Of a DNA stretch of 64,000 nt, positions 35,747-44,060 are shown in pieces (within the stretch, counting starts at the first letter, position 1; every line of letters starts with the position of its first letter). The notes under the pieces were generated by a model. It saw nothing but the letters and a program-made list of their open reading frames with translations, was not told where the DNA came from and searched no databases. Source of the stretch: Lactobacillus acidophilus (GTDB taxonomy: Bacteria; Bacillota; Bacilli; Lactobacillales; Lactobacillaceae); the NCBI RefSeq assembly GCF_034298135.1, contig NZ_CP139575.1:1798001-1862000 (forward strand). Direction: 5' to 3'. The position numbers were made by a program, and so were the translations under genes.

Positions 35747-36432
35747 TAGGCTTCAATTTGAATATCGGTTGATTTATCCCAGTCCATTGGCAACTTGCCA
35801 ACTTCTTTTAGTTTATCAACGATTTGATCAAGTACAATTTCGCGATCTGCTTCAGAAGACATGAAATCATATTTATCACCATCGATTACCATCTTTGGTG
35901 AATAATCATATTTTTCGTACCAAGGTTTATAGTACCGAAGTAATCTCTTATAGTAATCCTCTAAAGTTGAATCGTAACTCAATTGTTCATATGGACGGCC
36001 ACGTTTTTTAATTCGTTTGATCATCGTGTCATAAGAAACGTTGATGTGAACAAGTAAGTCGGGATTTTTCTTAGGCATTCTGTCTAATTCACCCATCATG
36101 TTGTGCAAAAGTTCATAGTATGTATCTACTTCTTCAGAAGTTGCACGCCCAATGTCTGCATTCATTTGGAAGAAAAGGGCATCTTCATAGATAGAACGAT
36201 CTAAAACGTTGTTATCTTGAGTCAATGCGTTTTTAATACTGTGAAAGCGTGTATTCAAGAAATATACTTGCAATAAAAATGCGTATTTTTTAGGATCTGC
36301 ATAAAAAAGTGGCAATACTGGGTTATCATCAACACTTTCATAAAAAGGCTTGGTTCCTAAATATTTGGATAATATACCTGTTAAACTGGATTTACCGGCT
36401 CCAATTGGCCCGCTTAAAACAATAACTGTCAT
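35746..36432 (-). CDS. dgk: Deoxynucleoside kinase, dGK-type subunit
   Basis: Phosphorylates deoxyguanosine for dNTP salvage. It has 228 residues: P-loop [17 protein letters not shown]-like region DDNPVLPLFY, DRSIYED (ERS/DRS motif), and arginine lid KKRGRPYEQ. It matches the L. acidophilus R-26 heterodimeric dGK from memory (SKYLGT..PFYESVDDNPVLPLF). The ATG at 36432 is preferred to GTG 36435. It is second in a tandem operon after dak, with a 25-nt gap. Confidence 0.9.
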   Translation of the reverse strand: MTVIVLSGPIGAGKSSLTGILSKYLGTKPFYESVDDNPVLPLFYADPKKYAFLLQVYFLNTRFHSIKNALTQDNNVLDRSIYEDALFFQMNADIGRATSEEVDTYYELLHNMMGELDRMPKKNPDLLVHINVSYDTMIKRIKKRGRPYEQLSYDSTLEDYYKRLLRYYKPWYEKYDYSPKMVIDGDKYDFMSSEADREIVLDQIVDKLKEVGKLPMDWDKSTDIQIEA

Positions 36433-36457
36433 CACGTTCCTTCTTTATCATTTATGT

Positions 36458-37105
36458 CTATAAGTTGCCAATTTCGCGCAACTTTTCGTCGATTTCTTTT
36501 AATACCTCTTTTTGGGCATTCATGTTGGTAACAAAATCAAGCTTGTCACCGTTGATCATGATCTTAGGAGAAGCATTGTAATTTTCATACCATGGTTCAT
36601 AGTACTTTAAGAGTCTGGCATAGTAATCTTTTAAACTAGGATCAGTGCTGATTTGTTCAAATGATCTACCACGCTTCTTAATTCTCTTAAGCATAGTATC
36701 GAGTGAAACATGAATGTAGATAAGTAAATCTGGTTTTTTACTTGGGTTACCAGGGGTGTCTTCCATCATGTTTTCAAGTAAATCATTATAGATCTTGAAT
36801 TCTGTTGGATCAGCCACGCTACTATCGGCATTCATCTTGAAAAATAGTGCATCTTCATAAATAGAACGGTCAGATACGCTATTTTTTTCTTGAATGGCTT
36901 GATTGATTTGTGCCAAACGATGATTGAGTAGGTATGTATTAAGTAAGAAGGTGTAACGTTTCATATCCTTGTAATATAAAGGTAAAACTGGGTTACTGTC
37001 GACACCTTCATAAAATGCTTGTGTACCCAAATGTTCAGCTAAAATACTGGTTAAACTGGATTTACCGGCTCCAATTGGCCCACTTAAAACAATAACTTGA
37101 ATCAC
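36458..37105 (-). CDS. dak: Deoxynucleoside kinase, dAK-type subunit
   Basis: Partner of the dGK subunit, specific for deoxyadenosine (and deoxycytidine in the known enzyme). It has 215 residues, with P-loop [30 protein letters not shown] and KKRGRSFEQ. The start is GTG with AGAAAG upstream. The protein is clearly a tandem duplicate of the next gene. Lactobacilli of this group lack most deoxynucleotide salvage alternatives, and the pair works as a heterodimer (known family). Confidence 0.9.
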   Translation of the reverse strand: MIQVIVLSGPIGAGKSSLTSILAEHLGTQAFYEGVDSNPVLPLYYKDMKRYTFLLNTYLLNHRLAQINQAIQEKNSVSDRSIYEDALFFKMNADSSVADPTEFKIYNDLLENMMEDTPGNPSKKPDLLIYIHVSLDTMLKRIKKRGRSFEQISTDPSLKDYYARLLKYYEPWYENYNASPKIMINGDKLDFVTNMNAQKEVLKEIDEKLREIGNL

Positions 37106-37232
37106 ATTCTTTCTACCATATATAGGGTTGCTTTAATAGTTTAGTCAATATCTGGTAGTGGCGCAAGGCTTTTTTTAATTAGCTAAAAGTTGAAAATGTC
37201 AATATGTTAGAAAGAAAAAACGGATAGGATTG

Positions 37233-37267
37233 AAAAAGGCTAGGCAAAAATTTGCCTAGCCTTTTTT
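37233..37267. terminator. Terminator between dak and nagB
   Basis: AAAAAGGCTAGGCAAA / TTTGCCTAGCCTTTTT, a 16-bp stem with a 2-nt loop. It terminates nagB (minus) and has T-runs on both strands. Confidence 0.92.
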
Positions 37268-37283
37268 CTGTAAATTATTGTTT

Positions 37284-38003
37284 TTAGTTCTTATATTTAT
37301 CGTCAAGCTCTTGAGCTGCATATGTATCAACGATGACAGTTACGTCTGGGTGTTTTTGTAAGATGGATGCAGGAACTTCTTCAGTGATAGGTCCTTCGAT
37401 CATTTCTTTAATGGCCTTAGCTTTCTTTTCACCGAATGCCATTAAAACAATTTTCTTTGAATCCATGATATTAGCAGTACCCATACAAATTGCGCTCTTT
37501 GGAACTTCATCTTCATTATCGAAAAAGCGTGCGTTAGCCTTAATAGTGTTTTCAGTTAATTTAACTTCGTGAGTGCCAATATCGAATGGAGTACCAGGTT
37601 CATTAAAGGCAATATGACCGTTTTGGCCGATACCTAATAATTGAATATCAATAGGATTGTCTTTAATTATTTGATCGTATTCCTTGCAGTATGCTGGAAC
37701 ATCCTTAGTCATGCCGTCAGGGATATAGGTTTTCTTGAATGTTTTTTTATCAAATAAGTGTTTTTGCATGAAGTAATGGTAACTTTGAGGATTATCAGGT
37801 GTTAAGCCGACATATTCATCAAGATTGATACTGGTAAGGTCATCGCAGTTAAGATCACTTTTTACCCAATTCTGGTAAAGAATTTCTGGAGTAGAACCAG
37901 TAGCTAGGCCTAAGACCTTAGCTCCATTCTTGATTCCTTTTTCAAAAATTTCAAATGCTTTAGCGCTGCCTTGAATTTTGTTTTCAGTAACAATAACTTT
38001 CAT
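37284..38003 (-). CDS. nagB: Glucosamine-6-phosphate deaminase
   Basis: Converts glucosamine-6-phosphate to fructose-6-phosphate and ammonia. It has 239 residues, the short form usual in Firmicutes. Motifs: VLGLATGSTPE, SINLDEYVGL (catalytic Asp) and GIGQNGHIAFNEPG (catalytic His). GAGGAGG precedes the ATG. Monocistronic. Two GntR-type operators overlap its promoter. Confidence 0.97.
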   Translation of the reverse strand: MKVIVTENKIQGSAKAFEIFEKGIKNGAKVLGLATGSTPEILYQNWVKSDLNCDDLTSINLDEYVGLTPDNPQSYHYFMQKHLFDKKTFKKTYIPDGMTKDVPAYCKEYDQIIKDNPIDIQLLGIGQNGHIAFNEPGTPFDIGTHEVKLTENTIKANARFFDNEDEVPKSAICMGTANIMDSKKIVLMAFGEKKAKAIKEMIEGPITEEVPASILQKHPDVTVIVDTYAAQELDDKYKN

Positions 38004-38022
38004 AATTAAATCCTCCTCGTTT

Positions 38023-38065
38023 AATGGTCTAGTCCATTATAAAATGGAATAGACCATTTTGTCAA
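38023..38065 (-). promoter_or_regulatory. nagB promoter with two NagR/YvoA-type operators
   Basis: Minus strand: TTGACA (38065-38060), 18 nt, TATAAT (38041-38036), both perfect. Operators AATGGTCTAGTCCATT (38023-38038) and AATGGAATAGACCATT (38043-38058) match the dre-type palindrome (WTGGTCTAGACCAW) and lie over the -10 and in the spacer, 20 bp centre to centre. Repression released by aminosugar phosphates is inferred. Confidence 0.85.
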
Positions 38066-38122
38066 ATGGTAAAAGAAAGATTTCCAATATGGTAGAATTT
38101 GAAGTGAAGGAAGTGAACAAGG

Positions 38123-38950
38123 ATGGATTTTGAAAAGATATCGGGTTTAGGTATAGGTACCTGGGCCATTGGCGAAGATCCAGCTAAAAGAAAAGATGAA
38201 ATTGCCGCAATTCGCTATGGATTAGATAATGGATTAAATATTATTGATACTGCTGAAATGTATGGTGATGGTAAAAGTGAAGAATTAGTGGGAGAGGCAA
38301 TTAAAGGCTATGATCGAAATAAATTATTTTTAATTTCAAAATTCTATCCCTTTCATGCAACACCAGAATTAGAACGTAAGAGTCTTGAAGCTAGTTTAAA
38401 AAGATTAGGCACAGACTATTTAGATTTGTACCTGTTACATTGGCGCGGTAGTCACCGCCTCTCTGACACTATTCGTGGTCTGCAAAAATTACAAAAAGAA
38501 GGTTTGATTCGTTATTGGGGTGTATCTAATTTTGATACTGCCGATATGAAAGAACTGTTTAGTGTACCGGGTGGAACAGAATGTTTTGCCAATGAAGACT
38601 TATATAATTTAAATGAGCGTGGGACTGAATTTGATCTGCAAGATTGGCAAAAGGAAAAACAAGTAAACTTTATTGGCTATTCACCATATAATTCAGGAAA
38701 GGGAAATACTATTCGTATTACCCGTAATTTGAAAATGGTAGCGCGTAATCATGGTGTTACACCGCATCAGGTTATGCTTGCTTGGACAATGCGCAATGGT
38801 AATGTTTTAACTATTCCAAAGTCTAGTAACATAAAGCATATGAAGGAAAATATTGAAGCACAAAAGATTAAGTTAACAGATGATGATCTACGTTTAATTA
38901 ATAGTGATTTTCCAATTCCAACTGAAAAATCACCATTATCAGTTATCTAA
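38123..38950 (+). CDS. Aldo/keto reductase
   Basis: 275 residues, NAD(P)H-dependent TIM-barrel oxidoreductase. The catalytic tetrad is visible: Asp and Tyr in DTAEMYGDGKSEE, Lys in LISKFYPF, His in LYLLHWRG. The cofactor tail is TIPKSSNIKHMKENI. The substrate is not predictable. GAAGGAAGTGA precedes the ATG. Confidence 0.92.
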   Translation: MDFEKISGLGIGTWAIGEDPAKRKDEIAAIRYGLDNGLNIIDTAEMYGDGKSEELVGEAIKGYDRNKLFLISKFYPFHATPELERKSLEASLKRLGTDYLDLYLLHWRGSHRLSDTIRGLQKLQKEGLIRYWGVSNFDTADMKELFSVPGGTECFANEDLYNLNERGTEFDLQDWQKEKQVNFIGYSPYNSGKGNTIRITRNLKMVARNHGVTPHQVMLAWTMRNGNVLTIPKSSNIKHMKENIEAQKIKLTDDDLRLINSDFPIPTEKSPLSVI

Positions 38951-38992
38951 TAACAATATATAGTATTTACTTAGTAAATATTCACTACATGT

Positions 38993-39001
38993 TGTGGATA
39001 A
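38993..39001 (+). other. Isolated perfect DnaA box
   Basis: TGTGGATAA, intergenic, 34 kb from oriC and 27 bp before a parS-like site. It may titrate DnaA or regulate; it could also be chance. Confidence 0.5.
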
Positions 39002-39017
39002 CTCTGTGCATATGTGT

Positions 39018-39053
39018 AAAAACAGGCTGTTTCATGTGAAACAGCCTGTTTTT
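39018..39053. terminator. Bidirectional terminator containing a parS-like site
   Basis: 17-bp stem AAAAACAGGCTGTTTCA (39018-39034) / complement (39037-39053) with a 2-nt loop, between the converging aldo/keto reductase and nupC. Its core 39028-39043, TGTTTCATGTGAAACA, matches parS TGTTTCACGTGAAACA at 15 of 16. Confidence 0.85.
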
Positions 39054-39056
39054 AGT

Positions 39057-40013
39057 TTATTTAGATTTGATATAATTGATCCCATCAGCTGCAGGAGCAA
39101 CAGATTTTCCTAAGAAGAGAACTAAAACGATAATTGTAAGAACATAAGGAGCAATCTGCATGTAAACAGCTGGAATATTTGAAATAATTGGTAGTTGATT
39201 TCCGATAATACTTAAACTTTGGGCAAAGCCAAAAAATACAGATGAAAGCATAGCACCAATTGGATTCCATTTACCAAAGATTACAGCTGCTAAGGCCATA
39301 AACCCTTGACCAACGATAGTTGAAATAGAGAAGTTACCTGAGATAGCTTCTGCAAAAATAGCACCGCCAAGGCCACCCATGAAACCAGAAGTTAAAACAC
39401 CGATGTAACGCATTTTGTAAACGTTGATACCCATTGTATCTGCTGCTTGAGGATTTTCACCACAAGAGCGAAGACGTAAACCAAGACGAGTTTTGTATAA
39501 AAGCCACCACATAAAAATAGCTAATAAAATAGCGATCCAAGCGGGAGCTGAAGTGTTTTTGAAGAAAATCGGCCCTATTACAGGAATACTACTTAAACCG
39601 GGAAAACTAAAGTATCCAAAGTTAGCAGTAATATTTTCGGTTTGACCCTTATCATAGATAGCTTTGATTAAAAATACGCCAAGAGGGGGTGCCATAATGT
39701 TTAATACAGTACCTGAAATAATATGGTCAGCGTGGAAATTAATAGTTGCGACAGCATGAAGAATTGAAAAGATCAATCCAGCAATCCCACCTACTAAAGC
39801 AGCAATCCAAGGGGTTAAACTACCTAATGATGAGGCAAATGATAGGTTGAATACGATAGCTGCAAAGGCACCGATAGTCATAATTCCTTCAAGGCCAATG
39901 TTAACGATCCCAGAATTTTCACTATAAACGCCACCTAAGGAAGTAAGAATAAGTGGTGCAGAATAAACCAATGTTGATGAAACAATTAAGGCCATTATGG
40001 TAATGAAATTCAT
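39057..40013 (-). CDS. nupC: Nucleoside ABC transporter permease (NupC/YufQ-like)
   Basis: 318 residues, about 9 membrane helices, BPD_transp_2 family. GLEGIMTIGAFAA is the family's N-terminal motif and GENPQAADTMGINV the cytoplasmic coupling loop for the ATPase. Last gene of bmpA-nupA-nupB-nupC. It directly abuts nupB (40013/40014). Confidence 0.9.
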   Translation of the reverse strand: MNFITIMALIVSSTLVYSAPLILTSLGGVYSENSGIVNIGLEGIMTIGAFAAIVFNLSFASSLGSLTPWIAALVGGIAGLIFSILHAVATINFHADHIISGTVLNIMAPPLGVFLIKAIYDKGQTENITANFGYFSFPGLSSIPVIGPIFFKNTSAPAWIAILLAIFMWWLLYKTRLGLRLRSCGENPQAADTMGINVYKMRYIGVLTSGFMGGLGGAIFAEAISGNFSISTIVGQGFMALAAVIFGKWNPIGAMLSSVFFGFAQSLSIIGNQLPIISNIPAVYMQIAPYVLTIIVLVLFLGKSVAPAADGINYIKSK

Positions 40014-41165
40014 TTAGTCAACGCTCCCTTCAATTACTTTTTTACCAGGACCATCAACGCCATTGTTTGGTCCTTTTTCTTTACGAGTAGGGATGTAGTA
40101 TTTACTTTTATTTTTCTTAGTTTTAAAAATCAAACCAGTGACATAGTTAATAGCGATAAAGAAAATAATTGCTGCAATTACGATAGAAACAATTTCGTAA
40201 GGGATTCCCGCAATAGTCTGCATTCCGAGACCACCAATTTTTAAAACCGAGAATAAAATAGCAGCAAGTAAAATTCCTAAGGCAGTTCCGCCACCTAGAA
40301 GTGCAACTGAAAGTCCATCCCAGCCGATATCTACACTACTTGTTTGAGTAAAATAATTTTGATAAGTTCCAAGACCTTGTGCGACACCGCCAAGACCTGA
40401 AAATGCACCAGAGATCAACATAGAAACAATAATGTTTTTCTTAGATGACATACCTGCATAACGACTGGCAAAGGGATTAAGACCAACGGCCTTGATTTCA
40501 AAACCTGCGGTAGTTTTCTTCATAAAGTACCAGTAAAGAATTAATCCAATCAGGGCTAAAAAGATACCGCCATTAATTCTTGAATCACCAAACATTGATG
40601 ACAACCAGCCAATTTTTAAACTACCATTTACTGGAATTGTTTTTGTGGTATCTGTTCCTGTTCGTAAACTTGCTGGCATTATTTGTTGCATTAAATATTG
40701 ACATACATATAGCACAATATAGTTAAGCATAATAGTAGAAATAACTTCGTTAGTACCAAATTGAGCACGTAAGTATCCAGCAATTCCAGCTATTATAGCT
40801 CCAGCAAGTGCACCGCTGATAATGGCGAAAGGTAATAAGATGTAGCTAGGTAAGTGAGAAAAAGCAAGAGCAATCCAAACTGAAGTAAGCCAACCGGCTT
40901 GAGCTTGTCCCGGTAAGCCGATATTGAAGAAGCCAGCTTTAGAAGCAACTGCAAAACCCACCGCAATAAAAATTAAGGGTGTTGCACCTCGGATAGTTTC
41001 CCCAATTCCGTTCATATTACCTAATGCGCTTGAAAACATTGAGCTATAAGCTTCGATAGGATTGTAGCTCCAAGCTAGCATGATTAGTGCACCAACTAAA
41101 AATCCAGCGATAATTGAAATAGCAGGCACTAATATATTTTTCACCTTAGGAGTGACCTTAATCAT
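40014..41165 (-). CDS. nupB: Nucleoside ABC transporter permease (NupB/YufP-like)
   Basis: 383 residues, BPD_transp_2 permease. FNIGLPGQAQAGWL is the family motif and VGLNPFASRYAGM the coupling loop. The charged C-terminal tail (about 350-383) is Lys-rich. It overlaps nupA by 8 nt. Confidence 0.9.
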   Translation of the reverse strand: MIKVTPKVKNILVPAISIIAGFLVGALIMLAWSYNPIEAYSSMFSSALGNMNGIGETIRGATPLIFIAVGFAVASKAGFFNIGLPGQAQAGWLTSVWIALAFSHLPSYILLPFAIISGALAGAIIAGIAGYLRAQFGTNEVISTIMLNYIVLYVCQYLMQQIMPASLRTGTDTTKTIPVNGSLKIGWLSSMFGDSRINGGIFLALIGLILYWYFMKKTTAGFEIKAVGLNPFASRYAGMSSKKNIIVSMLISGAFSGLGGVAQGLGTYQNYFTQTSSVDIGWDGLSVALLGGGTALGILLAAILFSVLKIGGLGMQTIAGIPYEIVSIVIAAIIFFIAINYVTGLIFKTKKNKSKYYIPTRKEKGPNNGVDGPGKKVIEGSVD

Positions 41166-42696
41166 TTACTGCGCCTTCTTTCTTAGTTCCGGTCATCAAA
41201 AGACCAAGTTCTGTGTCATTTGTATCTTCAGGTTTAACTTCACCTGTAATTTGACCATTATGTAAAACTGCAATCCGATCGGACAATTGCATAATTTCGT
41301 CAAGCTCATATGAAACAAGTAAGATAGCCTTACCGGCATTTCTTTCAGCTAAAAGTTGTTTATGAATATATTCAATCGCCCCAACATCTAATCCACGTGT
41401 TGGCTGAAAAGCAATAATTAAATCGCTGTCTCGATCTAACTCTCTAGCAATAATTGCTTTTTGTTGATTACCACCTGATAGATCACTTGCAGGAAGTTCT
41501 GCGCTAGTAGTTCGAATATCATATTTTTTAATCAGTTTTTCGGCATGATCATAAATTGCTTGATGATTAATAATCCCGTGTTTGGAGTATGGCTTTTGAT
41601 AGTAAGTCTGAAGAACTAAGTTTTCGGCTAAAGGCAAGCTTAAAATTAATCCATATTTTTGGCGGTCGGCAGGGATGTGAGCTACACCGGCTTCGGTAAT
41701 TTGACGAACTTTTTTGTTAGTCATATTTTTTCCATTAATAAAAACTTTTCCGCTATTAACGTGACGTAGCCCAGTAATAGCTTCAACTAGTTCATCTTGA
41801 CCGTTGCCATCAATTCCAGCTAAGCCTAAAATTTCCCCACCCCGAATATTTAAAGATAAATTTTTGACAGAATATGCACCATGACTATTTTTAACTTTCA
41901 AGTTATCAACTTTGAGCACTTCTTTACCTAGTTTAACAGGCTTTTTAGCAAGTTTCATATTAACGTGATGGCCAACCATTAATTCAGCTAAGCGGTTGTC
42001 ATCAACTTTATCTACATCAAAAGTGCCGACATCATGGCCCCGCCGAATAATTGTGACTTGATCCGCAACTGCTTTGATTTCACTAAGCTTATGCGTAATT
42101 AAAATAATAGATTTTCCTTCTTGAGCTAAATTTTTAATAATTTGAATAAATTCGGTGATTTCTTGGGGAGTTAAAACTGCAGTAGGTTCATCAAAAATAA
42201 GAATATCAGCACCACGATAGAGCACTTTGAGTATTTCTACTCTTTGTTGCTGAGCTACCGTAATATTTGCGACTCTTGCATCTGGATCAATTGATAGACC
42301 ATATTTTTGGGAGAGATTCATAATTTGTTCTCGAGCCTTTTTTATATCAAGAACAATCCCGTTAGTAGGTTCATGACCTAAAATGATATTTTCCAGTACT
42401 GTGAATGATTCCATTAACATGAAGTGCTGATGGACCATTCCAATTCCTAGTTCTTTTGCTTTAGTAGGACTATTAATCTCAACTTTTTTACCTTTTACAA
42501 AAATTTCTCCTGATGTTGGTTCAAGTAAACCTGATAAAATTCGCATTAGGGTAGATTTACCAGCACCATTTTCCCCAAGTAAAGCTAAAATTTCCCCTTG
42601 ATGGAGTGTGAGATTAATGTCATCGTTTGCCTTAAAGTCACCAAATTTTTTAACAATATGCTTCATTTCAATGGCATTTGTATTTTTTTGTGTCAT
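41158..42696 (-). CDS. nupA: Nucleoside ABC transporter ATP-binding protein (NupA/YufO-like)
   Basis: 512 residues with two fused ABC domains. Domain 1: Walker A GENGAGKST, signature variant VAQQQRVEILK, Walker B LIFDEPTAVL. Domain 2: degenerate Walker A GIDGNGQDE and signature LSGGNQQKAIIAREL. This double layout is typical of the sugar/nucleoside class (like RbsA). It powers NupB/NupC with BmpA as receptor. Confidence 0.94.
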   Translation of the reverse strand: MTQKNTNAIEMKHIVKKFGDFKANDDINLTLHQGEILALLGENGAGKSTLMRILSGLLEPTSGEIFVKGKKVEINSPTKAKELGIGMVHQHFMLMESFTVLENIILGHEPTNGIVLDIKKAREQIMNLSQKYGLSIDPDARVANITVAQQQRVEILKVLYRGADILIFDEPTAVLTPQEITEFIQIIKNLAQEGKSIILITHKLSEIKAVADQVTIIRRGHDVGTFDVDKVDDNRLAELMVGHHVNMKLAKKPVKLGKEVLKVDNLKVKNSHGAYSVKNLSLNIRGGEILGLAGIDGNGQDELVEAITGLRHVNSGKVFINGKNMTNKKVRQITEAGVAHIPADRQKYGLILSLPLAENLVLQTYYQKPYSKHGIINHQAIYDHAEKLIKKYDIRTTSAELPASDLSGGNQQKAIIARELDRDSDLIIAFQPTRGLDVGAIEYIHKQLLAERNAGKAILLVSYELDEIMQLSDRIAVLHNGQITGEVKPEDTNDTELGLLMTGTKKEGAVND

Positions 42697-42718
42697 TTTT
42701 TTGCTTTCTATGAATAAA

Positions 42719-42745
42719 AACTCTTCACTAAAAAAGTGAAGAGTT
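42719..42745 (-). terminator. Hairpin between bmpA and nupA (partial terminator)
   Basis: AACTCTTCACT (42719-42729) / AGTGAAGAGTT (42735-42745), then minus-strand TTTTTA. It probably lets some transcripts stop after bmpA so that the receptor is made in excess. Confidence 0.8.
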
Positions 42746-42762
42746 CAATTGATACTAAGTTT

Positions 42763-43848
42763 TTACTTAGAAGGAGCGGTAGCAACTTTGATCTTGCCAT
42801 CAATAATTTGCGTACGTGCTTTTTGAACTGCTGCCCAAGTCTTAGCGTCTAAATTACCTTTGGTGATGGAAACACCGTTATCTTTTAAGTTGTAAACTAA
42901 GTGCTTGCCACCAGGGAATTTACCTTTGTAAGCATCATTGGCAATACTCTTAGTAGCAATATTCAAACCTTTTAATACAGAAGTTAAAGTGAGGTTTTCT
43001 TTCTTGCCATCTTTTGAAGTGTAGTTACCAAGATTACTTTGATCAACGTCAACACCGATTACCCAAACCTTTTTTGATGCGGGACGCGCTTGATCGTAGT
43101 CCTTAGCTTCTTGGAATACACCATTACCGGCATTACCAGCTGCTTGATAAATAATATCTGCTTTGTTTGCATACATTGATTGAGCAATAGATTTAGCTTT
43201 ATCTGTTGAAGTAAAGTTACCAATGTATTGAGTTTGAACGGTGATCTTCTTCTTAAGTGCTTTTGCACCGTCTGCAACACCTTGTTTAAAGCCAGCTTCG
43301 AATAAATCAATAACTGCGGATTTAGCACCACCAATAAAACCAACTTTGTTAGTCTTGGTAGTGTAAGCTGCTGCTAAACCACCTAAGTATGAAGATTGAT
43401 TACTTTCAAAAGTAGCAGATGCAACGTTCTTTTGACCAGATACGACACTATCTACGATAACAAAGTTTTTCTTAGGATTTTTTTGTGCTGCCTCTTTAAC
43501 GGCATCTGCTAATTGGAAACCTACACCAAAGATAGTTTGGTAACCTGCTTTAGCAGCTTGATCAAAGTTAGGTGTGTAGTCAGCTGCACTACTTGATTGG
43601 AAATATTGATAACCGCCACGACCTCTTTTTAAATCGTGTTCTTTACCATAAGCCTTAAAACCAGCCCATGCAGCTTGGTTAAATGAATGATCGTCGACAC
43701 CATTTGCGTCAGTGATTAACGCAACACCATGTTTGGTGTCTTTGTTAGCAGTTTGATTACTCTTTTTACCTGAACATGCTGTAAGAATTAAGCCTACTGA
43801 TGCTAAAACGATACCGAATGAAAAGACTTTTTTGAACTTTGAGTTCAT
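42763..43848 (-). CDS. bmpA: BmpA-family nucleoside-binding lipoprotein 1
   Basis: 361 residues from the ATG at 43848 (GGAGG 11 nt upstream; the earlier TTG lies on that Shine-Dalgarno). Lipobox LTAC. BMP/PnrA family motifs: GVDDHSFNQAAWAGFKAYGK, IFGVGFQLADAV, GFIGGAKSAVIDLFEAGFKQG, IYQAAGNAGNGVFQEA and WVIGVDVDQS. It is the substrate receptor of the NupABC transporter; ligands are ribonucleosides in homologues. Confidence 0.93.
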   Translation of the reverse strand: MNSKFKKVFSFGIVLASVGLILTACSGKKSNQTANKDTKHGVALITDANGVDDHSFNQAAWAGFKAYGKEHDLKRGRGGYQYFQSSSAADYTPNFDQAAKAGYQTIFGVGFQLADAVKEAAQKNPKKNFVIVDSVVSGQKNVASATFESNQSSYLGGLAAAYTTKTNKVGFIGGAKSAVIDLFEAGFKQGVADGAKALKKKITVQTQYIGNFTSTDKAKSIAQSMYANKADIIYQAAGNAGNGVFQEAKDYDQARPASKKVWVIGVDVDQSNLGNYTSKDGKKENLTLTSVLKGLNIATKSIANDAYKGKFPGGKHLVYNLKDNGVSITKGNLDAKTWAAVQKARTQIIDGKIKVATAPSK

Positions 43849-43889
43849 TTGAAAATGTACCTCCAAAAATATACGAATGATTTAATAAG

Positions 43890-43918
43890 ATGATACATAA
43901 TAATACGTATCCAGTCAA
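43890..43918 (-). promoter_or_regulatory. bmpA-nup operon promoter
   Basis: Minus strand TTGACT (43918-43913), 17 nt, TATCAT (43895-43890). ATACGAAT (43870-43877) and ATTCGTAT (43952-43959) flank it as inverted copies. AAAACGAACGTT (about 43987-43998) is PurBox-like. Confidence 0.65.
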
Positions 43919-44026
43919 CAAAATACTCCTGAATTGTTTATTTTGAATATAATATTCGTATATTGCTAACATTAAGGCGAGTTTAAAAAACGAACGTTAA
44001 GAAATGTATACGCTTAAAAATAAAAA

Positions 44027-44053
44027 ACTGTCTGAGTATATAAATCAGACAGT
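44027..44053 (-). terminator. Terminator after BmpA paralogue 2
   Basis: ACTGTCTGA (44027-44035) / TCAGACAGT (44045-44053), then minus-strand T-run. Confidence 0.85.
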
Positions 44054-44060
44054 CGTAATT

